64,000 nt of DNA from an uncultured Hyphomicrobiales bacterium. GTDB taxonomy: Bacteria > Pseudomonadota > Alphaproteobacteria > Rhizobiales > Devosiaceae. The DNA lies in contig CAIKKY010000007.1 in NCBI GenBank assembly GCA_903828145.1, positions 124,001-188,000 on the forward strand, in the 5' to 3' direction. Positions 50,992 to 60,649 of this stretch are shown here, one piece after another; the stretch's first letter is position 1, and each line of letters opens with the position of its first letter. The notes under the pieces are model-generated. The model saw nothing but the letters and a program-made list of their open reading frames with translations, had not been told where the DNA came from and did not search any database. Made by a program: the position numbers and the translations under genes.

Positions 50992-53142
50992 ATGATCCGG
51001 CGGCTCCTGCCCCTGCTGTCGAGCCTGCTGGTTGTGGTGCTCCTGACCGGGCTGAGGATCATCGACCCCTACCCCACTGCCGTTCTGCGTGAGATTGCGT
51101 TTGATTTCTACCAGCGGCTCGAACCGCGGCCGCCGGGCGACTTCCCGGTGCGCGTGGTCGATGTGGATGAAGCCTCGCTGGCGGCGCTCGGGCAATGGCC
51201 CTGGCCCCGATCGGACCTCGCCCGCCTTACGGATCGGCTGACCGAACTGGGTGCCGCCGCCATTGGCTTTGATATGCTGTTCGTTGAGCCTGACCGGCTG
51301 TCCCCCGCCCGGATCGCCGCCAGTCTGCCCCATGTCGATGCGGCAGGCCTTGCCGATTATGATGCCGATTTCGCCGCGGCCCTGCGCCGTGCCCCCAGCA
51401 TTCTGGGCTTTTCCCGCACGCCAAACGGGCCGCCGATGACCGGCGCAGCCAAGGCCGGTTTCGCCGTCAGTGGTCCGGACCCTGCACCCGGCGTCGCGCA
51501 ACTGGAAGGTGCCGCCGCGCCGCTGCCCATGCTGCGCGAGGCCAGCGCCGGGCTCGCGGCCCTCAGCCTCAATACCGAGAAATCAGCGACTGTGGTGCGT
51601 AGCCTGCCGCTCATCTGGACCGACGGGCACGGCTATTTCCCCACACTCTCGCTTGAAGCGCTGCGGCTCGCCTTCGGCATCGGCGGTTTTGTCGTGCTGG
51701 GCGATATCGCGGACCCCGGTTATGTCGAATCCATCCGGCTCGGGGAGATCACCATCCCCACCACATCGTCGGGCGATTTGTGGCTCTACTATAGCCGCCC
51801 CCGCGCCGATCTTTACGTGTCGGCCAAGGATATTCTGGGGGCCGATTATCAGGCCATGCGCAGCCGGATCGAGGGGCAGATCATCCTCATCGGCACCTCG
51901 GCCTCGGGTCTTCTCGATATCCACGCGACGACGCTCGGGGATAACGTACCGGGCGTTTCGATCCACGCGCAGGCGATTGAGCAGATTCTATCGCAGAATT
52001 TCCTGATGCGGCCCGATTGGGTGACGGCGCTTGAATGGGTGCTGTTCCCGACCCTCAGTCTGCTGCTGATTGCGCTGGTGTTGCGGCTCGGACCCATTGC
52101 CGGGCTCGTGGGCGGGGCAGGCTCAGTTCTGGCCTCGACCGGGCTTTCGTGGTGGATGTTTACCGAGCGCCACATCATGCTCGATCCCAGCTTTCCGCTG
52201 GCGGCGCTGACGCTGGTTTATCTCGCGCTCGTCTTCAGCCGCTTCCTCTCCACCGATGTGGCGAAGCGCCAGATCCGCCGCGCCTTCGGCTATTACGTCG
52301 ATCCCGCTCTCCTCAGCCAGATTGAAAACAGCGGCGCCGAGCTGCGGCTGGGTGGCGAAACCCGGCGCATCACCGTGCTGTTTTCCGACATGCGTGGCTT
52401 CACCAGTTTCAGCGAACACCTGCCGCCCGAGCGGGTGCTCGCAACGCTCAATACGCTGTTCGGCGCGCTGGGCGGCGAGATCACCGCCCGCTTCGGCACC
52501 ATCGACAAGTTTATCGGCGACGCCATCATGGCCTATTGGAATGCGCCGGTCGACGTGCCCGATCACGAGCGCCGCGCGCTCGAAGCAACCCTCGCCATGC
52601 GCGCCCGGCTCCGGCAGTTGAACGCCGACGATGCCTTCGGGCTCAGTGCCGGGGGCAGAACGCTGGGCATTGGCATCGGCCTTAACGCCGGTGATGCCGT
52701 GGTGGGTAATATGGGGCTCGAAACCCGGTTCGATTATTCGGCCTTGGGCGACACGGTGAATGTCGCAAGCCGGGTTGAAAGCGCCTCGAAAGACGTGGGT
52801 TACGATATTATCGTCACCCGCCCGCTGCGCGATGCCGTGCCGGATTTCGCCATGCTGCCCGCAGGCTCGCTCGCGCTGAAAGGCAAAACCCAGCGCGTCG
52901 AACTCTTTGCCATGGTGGGCGATGCCGCGCTGGCGCAAAGCGCCGGGTTTTTGGCACTGGCCGACGCGCATGCGCGGCTGATTGCAGCGCTGTCCCCCGA
53001 TGAGGATTGTGCGCCCCAACTCGCCGTCTGCACCGCGCTGGCATCCGAACTGGACCCGGGGCTGGCGCATTTTTATCAGCTCCTCCCCCATCGCGCCGCC
53101 GATTTCGCCAGCGAGACGCCCGCGCTTCAACCCGCCGAATAG
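50992..53142 (+). CDS. CHASE2-domain adenylate/guanylate cyclase
   Basis: A 716-residue protein with an N-terminal helix, a periplasmic CHASE2 sensor domain (about residues 30-330), three transmembrane helices (LEWVLFPTLSLLLIALVL onward) and a cytoplasmic class III cyclase domain (about 450-645). Metal Asp residues lie in FSDMRGF and FIGDAIMAYW. The purine-selecting Lys is in GTIDKFIG and its partner Asp in DYSALGDTVN, which favours ATP and hence cAMP. The transition-state Asn/Arg are in NVASRVE. It should make cAMP in response to an outside signal. Its end overlaps convergent selO by 16 bp. Confidence 0.93.
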   Translation: MIRRLLPLLSSLLVVVLLTGLRIIDPYPTAVLREIAFDFYQRLEPRPPGDFPVRVVDVDEASLAALGQWPWPRSDLARLTDRLTELGAAAIGFDMLFVEPDRLSPARIAASLPHVDAAGLADYDADFAAALRRAPSILGFSRTPNGPPMTGAAKAGFAVSGPDPAPGVAQLEGAAAPLPMLREASAGLAALSLNTEKSATVVRSLPLIWTDGHGYFPTLSLEALRLAFGIGGFVVLGDIADPGYVESIRLGEITIPTTSSGDLWLYYSRPRADLYVSAKDILGADYQAMRSRIEGQIILIGTSASGLLDIHATTLGDNVPGVSIHAQAIEQILSQNFLMRPDWVTALEWVLFPTLSLLLIALVLRLGPIAGLVGGAGSVLASTGLSWWMFTERHIMLDPSFPLAALTLVYLALVFSRFLSTDVAKRQIRRAFGYYVDPALLSQIENSGAELRLGGETRRITVLFSDMRGFTSFSEHLPPERVLATLNTLFGALGGEITARFGTIDKFIGDAIMAYWNAPVDVPDHERRALEATLAMRARLRQLNADDAFGLSAGGRTLGIGIGLNAGDAVVGNMGLETRFDYSALGDTVNVASRVESASKDVGYDIIVTRPLRDAVPDFAMLPAGSLALKGKTQRVELFAMVGDAALAQSAGFLALADAHARLIAALSPDEDCAPQLAVCTALASELDPGLAHFYQLLPHRAADFASETPALQPAE

Positions 53143-54524
53143 GCCTGCCGCATCATTTCGATCTCGTCGAGCGCGGCATGGAACGCCGTCCAGTCGTCGC
53201 GCTCGGCTATGGGGGCCCAGAGCGCTTCCATGTCCTCGATCAGCATGGTGCGCGGCGCGGACCGGGCGAAATAGGCGTGATCGAGCCGGGCATCGGGCCG
53301 CGCGCGATAGCTCGTGAGCGCCGCCCGCAGGGGCGCAAATTCCGCACCCAGATAGGCCGAAGTTCGATCGGCTCGGGCCGCATCGGCACCGCGCCAATCA
53401 AAGAAGAAGCGCTCGTACCCCATCTGCGACTGGTAGAGAAACCGGAACACGTCTTCAACGAGCGCCATGTCGGTCTCGTCGCCCTGGCTCTCGATCCCCA
53501 GCCGGTCGAGCAGAGCAAGGCGCAACCCGCGCTGGAAGGCCGGCCAGAAGCGGTTGAGCGCCGCCTCGAGCCCCGCGTGGTCGCCCAACGGCAGCAACAC
53601 CTCGGCAAAGCGGGTGAGGGTCCAGGCAAGCGCATCGGGCTGACGGGAAAAGGCGTAGAGCCCGGACTGGTCAAAATAGGCGGCGGTGAATGCCGGATCA
53701 TAGGTCGGCAGAAACCGCCACGGCCCGTAATCGAAACTCTCGCCGGTGATGTTGATATTGTCGGTGTTGAGCACCCCATGCACGAACCCGGCAGCAATCC
53801 AGCGCGCGCCGGTTTCGGCCACGCTTTCGGCCACAGCGCCGAGGAGGCGTTCGGCCTTATCGGTCGCCGCGTCGTCCCAGAGCGCCGGGTAATAATGCTT
53901 CAGCGCATGGTCCACGAGCCGCGCCATCGCCTCGGTCTCGCCCAAGGCATCGAGCCGCTGAAACGTGCCGATGCGGATGTGAGAATGGCTGAGCCGCACC
54001 AGCACGCTGCCGCGTGTGGGCGAGGGTTCATCGTGCCGCTCCAGCTCTTCGCCGGTTTCGATGAGGCTGAGGGATTTCGACGTGTTGACGCCCAGCGCTT
54101 CGAGCATGCTGGTGGCCAGCACTTCGCGCACGCCGCCCTTCAGCGTCAGCCGACCATCGCCGCCGCGCGACCACGGAGTCCGTCCCGACCCCTTGGTGCC
54201 AAGGTCCAGCAACCGCCCATTCTTCAGGTCCTCAAGCTGCGCGAACAGAAAGCCCCGCCCGTCGCCAAGGTCGGGATTATAGTTCTGGAACTGGTGCCCG
54301 TGGTAGCGGAGCGCCAGCGGAACGTCCAATGAGCCCGGAAGCGGCTCGAAGGCTCCGAAATGCCGAAGCCAGTCGGCATCACTCAACCCATCAAGGCCCA
54401 CGCTCGCCGCCGCGCGGACATTGCGATAGCGCAGCGTCAGCTGAGGGAAACGGGCTGCCGCGACGCGATCAAAAAACACATCGCCCAGATCTTCATGGGT
54501 CCGTCTGGGCCGCCACGCTGTCAC
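53127..54524 (-). CDS. selO: Protein adenylyltransferase SelO
   Basis: A 465-residue SelO (YdiU) protein. The start is GTG behind AGGAGG. The pseudokinase fold has FLFAQLEDLKNGRLLDLGTKGSGRTPWSRGGDGR (nucleotide region), RGSVLVRLSHSHIRIGTF and the inverted catalytic motif region VHGVLNTDNINITGESFDYGP. SelO transfers AMP to Ser, Thr or Tyr of redox-related proteins. It lies 9 bp after the RNA methyltransferase gene and the two probably share a transcript. A C-terminal selenocysteine or Cys, as in some members, is not evident here. Confidence 0.95.
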   Translation of the reverse strand: MTAWRPRRTHEDLGDVFFDRVAAARFPQLTLRYRNVRAAASVGLDGLSDADWLRHFGAFEPLPGSLDVPLALRYHGHQFQNYNPDLGDGRGFLFAQLEDLKNGRLLDLGTKGSGRTPWSRGGDGRLTLKGGVREVLATSMLEALGVNTSKSLSLIETGEELERHDEPSPTRGSVLVRLSHSHIRIGTFQRLDALGETEAMARLVDHALKHYYPALWDDAATDKAERLLGAVAESVAETGARWIAAGFVHGVLNTDNINITGESFDYGPWRFLPTYDPAFTAAYFDQSGLYAFSRQPDALAWTLTRFAEVLLPLGDHAGLEAALNRFWPAFQRGLRLALLDRLGIESQGDETDMALVEDVFRFLYQSQMGYERFFFDWRGADAARADRTSAYLGAEFAPLRAALTSYRARPDARLDHAYFARSAPRTMLIEDMEALWAPIAERDDWTAFHAALDEIEMMRQAYSAG

Positions 54525-54533
54525 TGGGGCCTC

Positions 54534-55742
54534 CTATTTGCGGAACACGGCCACCAGTTCCACATGGGCCGAAAACTGGAACTGGTCCACGGGCGTAACG
54601 CTCTCGAGCCGATAGCCGCCCGCCAGCAGGATAGCCGCGTCGCGGGCGAAGGATTTCGGCTCGCAGCTCACTGCGACGATGGTCTTGAGGCTCGAGCGCG
54701 CCATTTCGAGTGCCTGAGCTTCAGCCCCGGCCCGCGGCGGATCGAACACTGCGGCCTCAAATTTTTCGAGTTCAACCGGTGCCAGCGGATCGCGAAACAG
54801 GTCGCGCACCAGCACCGTTATCGGCTTCAGCCCCTGCACGTGGCGCATGGCTTTCAACAGCGCATCGGTGGCCGGCCGGTCGTTGTCGACCGCCAGCACG
54901 CGCGCGCCTTCGGCCAGCCGCAAAGCGAAGGGCCCCATGCCGCTGAACAGATCGACCACCGATTTAACCGGCCCCAGACCCTCGAGAACCAGTCGCGCCA
55001 GCGCGTCCTCGGCGACTGCGGTCGCCTGCAGAAAGCTTGCGGGCGGCGGTTCCACCATGGCCCGGCCCATTTTCATCACCGGCGTGCGGGCCATATAGAT
55101 GGCCTCGCCATTGAAGGTGAGCCGCGCCACCTGATGCAGCCGCGCGAAGTCTGCAAGCAGCGTCGGCTTCAGCTTGCGCCCGGATTTGACCGCGAGATCG
55201 AGCCCCGTGTCGGTGGCCGTAAAGCTCGCCGTGCATTCACCGGCCACGGCATAAAGCGCGCGGGCGATGCGCGGCGCAGCCGTGCGCAGCGCCGGAACGA
55301 GAATGGGGCAGGCGTCGATATCGAGCACATCATGGCTGCGGGCCTGCATGTAGCCGGCTGCACCCTTGGCCACATGCAGGGTGGCGCGCCGCCGCCCGGC
55401 ACCAAACGCCTCGATGACCGGGGCGACCTCAACGCTGATTCCGGCAATATCGAGCGCCTCTGTCACCAGCTTGTGCTTATAGGCGCGCGTGCTGTCGCCG
55501 CTCATATGCTGCAGCGCACAGCCGCCACATTGGCCAAAATAGGGGCACGGGGGCACCACCCGGTCCGGACCCGGCTTCAGCACCGTAATCAGCGTGCCGC
55601 GATTACCATCGCGGTCAATCTCAACCTCGTCGCCCTTGAGCGTGAAGGGCACGAACACCGTTTCCCCGAGGATGCGGGCAATGCCATCGCCCTCACGGCC
55701 GACATCATCGATGCGAACCGCCTCGTACCCGACCGCGCTCAC
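54534..55742 (-). CDS. RNA 5-methyluridine methyltransferase (RlmD/TrmA-like)
   Basis: A 402-residue protein with GTG start overlapping the upstream stop (GTGA). An N-terminal TRAM domain (GEGIARILGETVFVPFTLKGDEV) is followed by the 4Fe-4S motif PCPYFGQCGGCALQH. The C-terminal SAM-dependent domain has DLFSGMGPFALRLA, the VFDPPRAG motif and the catalytic Cys in VAVSCEPKSFARD. It methylates C5 of a uridine in rRNA or tRNA; which site cannot be told. It lies between the FAD/Fe-S dehydrogenase and selO on one strand. Confidence 0.92.
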   Translation of the reverse strand: MSAVGYEAVRIDDVGREGDGIARILGETVFVPFTLKGDEVEIDRDGNRGTLITVLKPGPDRVVPPCPYFGQCGGCALQHMSGDSTRAYKHKLVTEALDIAGISVEVAPVIEAFGAGRRRATLHVAKGAAGYMQARSHDVLDIDACPILVPALRTAAPRIARALYAVAGECTASFTATDTGLDLAVKSGRKLKPTLLADFARLHQVARLTFNGEAIYMARTPVMKMGRAMVEPPPASFLQATAVAEDALARLVLEGLGPVKSVVDLFSGMGPFALRLAEGARVLAVDNDRPATDALLKAMRHVQGLKPITVLVRDLFRDPLAPVELEKFEAAVFDPPRAGAEAQALEMARSSLKTIVAVSCEPKSFARDAAILLAGGYRLESVTPVDQFQFSAHVELVAVFRK

Positions 55743-58606
55743 GGGCGGGTCACGCGTTCAAGAAGGCTCGCGAGAGAGACAAAGGGAATACCCATACGGT
55801 CGGTCAATCCTGTTGCGCAGGTGGAAACGGTCGAAACCCCCAGCGTGCAATCCGCCGGGATCTGCGCCTTGGCGAAGCGGGTGGCGTGGGCGTTGAGTTC
55901 GGGCACGAACAGACCCTTGTCGCCAGCAAAGCCACAGCAGGTAATGGCATCGAGGACCACGACCTTTTGCGCCATCGCCGCCGCCAGCGCCTCGGTCGCG
56001 CCCTGCTCTTTCAGCCGCTGTGCCGAACAATTGTGATGCACGGCCACGGCACTGACCTTCTCTTTCACCTTGAGGCGCGGCAGCACCTCGGCGAGCAGGA
56101 ATTCAGCCGAATCCGAGACCGACAACCCATCCTCGCGGAAGTGCTTGGCACAGGTGGATGCGTCAGTGACCATGGTGGTGCAGCCCGCGCCACTGCTGAC
56201 GATGGCATCGCGCGCCCTTTTGCCCACGCGCTCCGCCTCCTCGGGGAAGCCCTTGGATTTGAACGGCTGACCGCAGCACAGCCCGTCACAGGGCTCGGGC
56301 ATCACCACCTCGAACCCGGCACGGCCCAACAGCGCCAGCATCGCCTCTGGAGTGGGCAGCAGATCATTTTCTTTGGTCGGCGCGCCAAACATGCGCGTGG
56401 CACAGGAGGGGAAGTAGACAACCTTGCCCGCTGGCGCCGTTTTCAACGCCGCCTTCTGAGACGAGGCGGGTTTGGGCGCCCCGGACCCCGGCCGCAGGGC
56501 GGCCGACACACGCGGCACGGCTTTGGGCGCCAGCGCGTGCAGCGCTCCGGCCACAGCATCGGTTACGCCATCGCCCACGATTTTTCGGGCAAGGCTCTGC
56601 GCGCCCAGACCCAGCTTCATGCCGGTTTCGAGGGCACCGGTCTGCCCTGCCAGGAAGGACGCTGCCTTACGGTCGCCATCGCTGCGGCGTCGGGCGCGTT
56701 CACCCAGCACCATGGTGCCCGTCTCGATGCCCACCGGGCAGCGCAGTGAGCACAGGTTGCAGGCCGCGCAGGTATCGAGCCCCGCATACTGGAACCCGTC
56801 ATGGAGCGCCTCAAGCCGCGCCGGGTCTTCGCCCGTGGCGGTGAGGCGCGCGATCTCGCGCGTCACAACAATGCGCTGGCGCGGCGACAGGGTCATCTGG
56901 TGGCTGGGACAGGCCGGTTCGCAGAACCCGCATTCGATGCACAGGTCCACCGTATTGTCGGCCAGCGGCATCAGCTTCATGTTCTTGATGTGAATGTCCG
57001 GATCGGCATTCAGCAGCACGCCAGGGTTGAGCAGTCCCTCCGGGTCGAAGAGCCGCTTCACCTCATGCATGATCAGATAGGCCTTGGCGCCCCATTCCGC
57101 CTCAACGAAAGGGGCAATGGCGCGGCCCGTGCCGTGCTCGGCCTTCAGCGAGCCGCCATAGCGGATCGACACCAGCTCGGCCAGCTCCCGCGAGAACCGA
57201 TCGAACTTGTCGGCCGCGTCGGGCGCACCCAGGTCGTCGCTCATCTGGAAATGCAGATTGCCCGCCAGCGCATGCCCGAAAATGATCGCATCATTATAGC
57301 CGTGGTCATCAAGCAGTTTGCGCATGTCGATGACGAAATCGGCCAGCCTGTCGATGGGCGCCGCCACATCTTCGGTCAGCATCGAGGTGCCCTTGGGTCG
57401 GCTCGCGCCGCCCGTGGCGAAAAAGCCCTTCCGCACGTCCCACAGGCCCTGCCCCTTGGCCTCATCGGCCGAGAAGGCGATATCGGTCGCGCCCTCCGAC
57501 TGGAGGATCGCCGTCGCCTTGGCGATTTCAGCCTCCAGCGTTTCCGGATCGGGCGCGCTCACGTCGATCAGCACCGCAGGAGAGGTCTCGGTGAAGAACT
57601 TCACATAGGGCTGGATCGCGGGCAGGTGCTGCACCGTGCCCAGCGCGCGCCGTTCGATATATTCCGCCGCCGTTACGCCGGTGGTGGTCTGCACACCGCC
57701 ATTGGCCAGCTTCGAAATCGCGCGGGCACAGGAATAGGGGTCGGGGAAAGGAATGAGCCCCGTCACCTTGAACGGGTGCTCGGGAATGGTCCGGTAGGTC
57801 ACTTCGGACACAAAGCCCAGCGTGCCTTCGGACCCGACGATCAGATGGATGAGGATGTCGATCGGATCGTGGAAATCGACGAGCGCATTGATGGAATAGC
57901 CGACGGTGTTCTTGATCCGGTATTTCTTGCGGATCAGCGCCACCAGCGCCGGATCGGCCGTCACCCGATGATGCAGCTCCAGAAGGCTGGCGAGCAGATC
58001 GGCATGCGTCAGGCGGAACACCGCCACTGAGTGCGCATCGCCGGAATCCAGCACCGTGCCATCGACCAGCATCACGCGCAGGCGCTGCATGGTGTGGTAG
58101 GTATTGTAGGCTACGCCGCAACACATGCCCGACGAATTATTGTTGACCACGCCGCCGATCTTGCAGGTGGCCTGGCTCGCCGGATCGGGGCCGAGCTTGG
58201 CATTGAAGGGTTTCAGCGCCTTATTGGCATGGGCCACAATCACCGCCGGCCCCAGCGTAATGCGGGCGCCCGCCTCGTGAACCTGCAGCATTTTCCAGCC
58301 ATCGCCCAACACGGCGAGAACGCCATCGGTAATCGCCTGGCCCGATAGCGACGTGCCCGCCGCCCGGAACGTGAGGGGCAGACGTTCGGCCCGCGCCGCC
58401 GCGATCACCGCCCGAACTTCGTCCTCGGTATTGACGATTACGACGACAGCCGGTTCGAGCCGATACGAACTGGCATCGCCCGAATAGGCATAGGTCATCA
58501 CCGGGTCGGTCATAATGCGGTTAGGGGAGATCAGCTCAGAAAGCCGCGCCGCCACGCCCCGCGCCGCCGCCTGCCGATCAACCCCGATGGGCGTCATCTC
58601 GTTCAA
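55739..58606 (-). CDS. FAD- and Fe-S-containing D-2-hydroxyacid dehydrogenase (YdiJ/Dld-II type)
   Basis: A 955-residue fusion. Residues 25-250 form the FAD-binding PCMH domain (LTFRAAGTSLSGQAITDGVL), 260-510 the FAD-linked oxidase C-terminal domain, and about 550-640 two 4Fe-4S motifs (CIECGFCEPACP and CAACNLCSLRCP). Two CCG-type regions end the protein (CDGLCCGQPF and TCCGFAGDKG). The layout fits membrane-linked D-lactate or D-2-hydroxyglutarate dehydrogenases that feed quinones. The start is TTG overlapping the stop of the HigA-like gene; an ATG three codons later is also possible. Confidence 0.9.
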   Translation of the reverse strand: MNEMTPIGVDRQAAARGVAARLSELISPNRIMTDPVMTYAYSGDASSYRLEPAVVVIVNTEDEVRAVIAAARAERLPLTFRAAGTSLSGQAITDGVLAVLGDGWKMLQVHEAGARITLGPAVIVAHANKALKPFNAKLGPDPASQATCKIGGVVNNNSSGMCCGVAYNTYHTMQRLRVMLVDGTVLDSGDAHSVAVFRLTHADLLASLLELHHRVTADPALVALIRKKYRIKNTVGYSINALVDFHDPIDILIHLIVGSEGTLGFVSEVTYRTIPEHPFKVTGLIPFPDPYSCARAISKLANGGVQTTTGVTAAEYIERRALGTVQHLPAIQPYVKFFTETSPAVLIDVSAPDPETLEAEIAKATAILQSEGATDIAFSADEAKGQGLWDVRKGFFATGGASRPKGTSMLTEDVAAPIDRLADFVIDMRKLLDDHGYNDAIIFGHALAGNLHFQMSDDLGAPDAADKFDRFSRELAELVSIRYGGSLKAEHGTGRAIAPFVEAEWGAKAYLIMHEVKRLFDPEGLLNPGVLLNADPDIHIKNMKLMPLADNTVDLCIECGFCEPACPSHQMTLSPRQRIVVTREIARLTATGEDPARLEALHDGFQYAGLDTCAACNLCSLRCPVGIETGTMVLGERARRRSDGDRKAASFLAGQTGALETGMKLGLGAQSLARKIVGDGVTDAVAGALHALAPKAVPRVSAALRPGSGAPKPASSQKAALKTAPAGKVVYFPSCATRMFGAPTKENDLLPTPEAMLALLGRAGFEVVMPEPCDGLCCGQPFKSKGFPEEAERVGKRARDAIVSSGAGCTTMVTDASTCAKHFREDGLSVSDSAEFLLAEVLPRLKVKEKVSAVAVHHNCSAQRLKEQGATEALAAAMAQKVVVLDAITCCGFAGDKGLFVPELNAHATRFAKAQIPADCTLGVSTVSTCATGLTDRMGIPFVSLASLLERVTRP

Positions 58607-58956
58607 TTCGTTACCATCCGCTTGGAGACATTCGATACTGGCGCGCGCCTCAAATCGCTGACCGTCGGGACCGAACTCAAATCAATAGTATGTTGCGCAT
58701 CCCAATAGTCTAAATTCGCCTGCATCTTCAGCAGAATTTCGCCATTCATCTCAAACAGTTTGCCCATGCGCGCCGCAATCTGGGGCGTAATGGGCGCACG
58801 CTCGGCCAAGATCGAGTGCAGCCGCTGGCGAGAAATGCCGAGATGCCGGGATACGGCACTGATGCTCATCCCCGTTGCCGGAATCACCGTATCGGCAATC
58901 AGAAAGCCAGGATGCTGAGGGCGATGATTGCCTCGCTTGACCTCATATTCCGCCAT
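58603..58956 (-). CDS. HigA-type helix-turn-helix regulator without a toxin gene
   Basis: A 117-residue protein of the VapI/HigA group: HPGFLIADTVIPATGMSISA, the DNA-reading helix SRHLGISRQRLHSIL, then ITPQIAARMGKLFEMNGEILLKMQANLDYW, followed by about 25 extra C-terminal residues. HigA antitoxins usually sit beside higB. Here no HigB-like gene is adjacent on either side, and the stop overlaps the start of the dehydrogenase gene. It therefore looks recruited as a stand-alone regulator of the operon. The gap upstream (58957-59114) presumably holds its promoter. Confidence 0.88.
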   Translation of the reverse strand: MAEYEVKRGNHRPQHPGFLIADTVIPATGMSISAVSRHLGISRQRLHSILAERAPITPQIAARMGKLFEMNGEILLKMQANLDYWDAQHTIDLSSVPTVSDLRRAPVSNVSKRMVTN

Positions 58957-59114
58957 GTCCCACTCCTAGTGGTATTGTTCCAAATCGATCTGATCGACGT
59001 GGCACCGGGGATAGGGTTTTGGTGTCCGTCAGTGAGCGCGCGTATACTAGTCAAGTTGCGGTCGCGGCGGAATGATTTTCCGCGGCCGCAGTGCGCAAAT
59101 CGACGAAAGTCGAC

Positions 59115-59789
59115 CTATACCGCTTCGCCGCTCAACCGGCGGACCGCATCGCGGGCGCGGAGGATGATTTCGACAATCTCGCCCTCGCGCGCCGGCTCCC
59201 GCGACAGCGCAACCTTCACCGCTTCCTTCAGCGCGCGGCGGGCGGCGCGGGCATCTTCCGAGGCAAAGGCGGCGGCACGCGGTTCGTTTTCGCCTTCAGC
59301 GCCATCAGTGCCCGGTTCGGGCGGCGTCGGGCGGCCAAACCCGGCCCGCAGCTCAGCAAGATAGGCCCCGGCCTTCGACAGGAAATCGAGTGTCGCGGTG
59401 ATGCCGTCGCGGTTTTCATTGAGATGCGCCTGTCCGGCCTCGGTAAACGTGTAGAGCCGCCGGGTTCCCTCGGTCACTGAGGTCACATAGCCCGCCTCTT
59501 CGAGAAAGGTCAGGGCCGGATACACAATGCCGGGCGACGGCGAATAGAAGCCGTTCGACCGCTCTTCGATGGCCTTGATGAGATCATAGCCATGCCGGGC
59601 CTGCTGCTCGATGAAATACAGCATCAACAGCCGTACATCGCCGCTGGCCAGCATGCGCCCCAACCGAAGCCCGCCGCGCAGACCGGCCCAGTCGGTGGCA
59701 AAATCAATGTCATTGAGGCGCGAAAAGCCGCGCCGCGCCATATCCTCGAAACGCCGCCAGTTGCGGCTCCATTTCTCATTGCTGTCCAT
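59115..59789 (-). CDS. PadR-family transcriptional regulator
   Basis: A 224-residue protein. The PadR winged helix covers about residues 50-125 (GDVRLLMLYFIEQQARHGYDLIKAIEERS, YPALTFLEEAGYVTS, TRRLYTFTEAGQAHL). A helical C-terminal region of the Vir-like type follows, with an acidic linker. The start follows GGAGAGC; the first in-frame ATG five codons earlier is less likely. PadR proteins repress nearby enzymes or exporters in response to small molecules. No obvious target lies directly next to it here. Confidence 0.9.
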   Translation of the reverse strand: MDSNEKWSRNWRRFEDMARRGFSRLNDIDFATDWAGLRGGLRLGRMLASGDVRLLMLYFIEQQARHGYDLIKAIEERSNGFYSPSPGIVYPALTFLEEAGYVTSVTEGTRRLYTFTEAGQAHLNENRDGITATLDFLSKAGAYLAELRAGFGRPTPPEPGTDGAEGENEPRAAAFASEDARAARRALKEAVKVALSREPAREGEIVEIILRARDAVRRLSGEAV

Positions 59790-59888
59790 GTCTGCTCTCC
59801 ACAAGCCGGTCTGATGTCAAACAGGTGGAGCCCGAACCCGGCGCAATCAAGATTGGCTGCGATATATCTTTCGTGATCGCCCCGCTGA

Positions 59889-59923
59889 AAAACAGAACGC
59901 CCGGCGCGGTGGCCGGGCGTTCG
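59889..59923 (-). terminator. Terminator of rplS
   Basis: On the minus strand an 11-bp stem (GAACGCCCGGC/GCCGGGCGTTC) is followed by TGTTTTTC, about 23 bp past the rplS stop. Confidence 0.9.
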
Positions 59924-59945
59924 GAATAAACGGCGGACGCCTGCC

Positions 59946-60479
59946 TTATTCGGCGGCAGGAGCCTCGGCGGCTGCGGCAGCAGCGGCGGCCTCTGCGGCT
60001 TCCTTGGCGGCCATTTCGGCGGCCAGAGCTTCAGCAGCGGCGACCTTCTCGGCTTCGCGAGCGGCCTTGGCCGACAGCGCGGCAACGCGCTCCTCGGCCT
60101 CGATCTTCTTGGTGCGGGCGCCCTGGTTTTCGAAAATACGGGCGGCTTTACCGCGACGATCACGCAGGTAGTAGAGCTTGGCGCGACGGACTTTACCGCG
60201 CTTGATCACTTCGATGCGGTCGATATTCGGGCTGAGGACCGGGAACACGCGTTCCACGCCTTCGCCATAGGAAATCTTGCGGACGGTGAAGCTTTCCATG
60301 ATGCCCGCGCCCGAACGCGCGATGACCACGCCTTCATAGGCCTGAAGACGCTCTTTGTCGCCTTCGCGGATCTTCACCCACACCTTGACGGTATCGCCAT
60401 GGGTAAATTCAGGATGCTGGCGTTTCGCCAGCAGGGCTTCGTGCTGCTCTTTTTCGAGCTCGGCAATGATATTGGCCAT
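59946..60479 (-). CDS. rplS: 50S ribosomal protein L19
   Basis: A 177-residue protein. Residues 1-115 are the normal L19 domain ([27 protein letters not shown], then [32 protein letters not shown]). An extra tail of about 60 residues, rich in Ala and Glu and probably helical, follows; such tails occur in other alphaproteobacteria. L19 lies at the 30S-50S interface. It has its own terminator and is separated from trmD by about 2.6 kb of inserted genes. Confidence 0.97.
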   Translation of the reverse strand: MANIIAELEKEQHEALLAKRQHPEFTHGDTVKVWVKIREGDKERLQAYEGVVIARSGAGIMESFTVRKISYGEGVERVFPVLSPNIDRIEVIKRGKVRRAKLYYLRDRRGKAARIFENQGARTKKIEAEERVAALSAKAAREAEKVAAAEALAAEMAAKEAAEAAAAAAAAEAPAAE

Positions 60480-60649
60480 GTCGGTCTTCCGTTATTGATT
60501 TTTCACAGGAGCGTTTTGCCAGCACCCCTATGGTGCCAGCCGCCCGGTCTTGGTTGCACGGATTATGCTGTTATTGGCCCAGCCGAAGCTCAGGCGAGCG
60601 GGGCTATAAAGCAAACCCGCGCCTGAGTCCAGCCTTGAACCCCCGGCCT

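Noticed and set aside
58603-58956. HigBA toxin-antitoxin module
   Set aside because: No toxin-like gene is found on either side; only the HigA-like gene is present.
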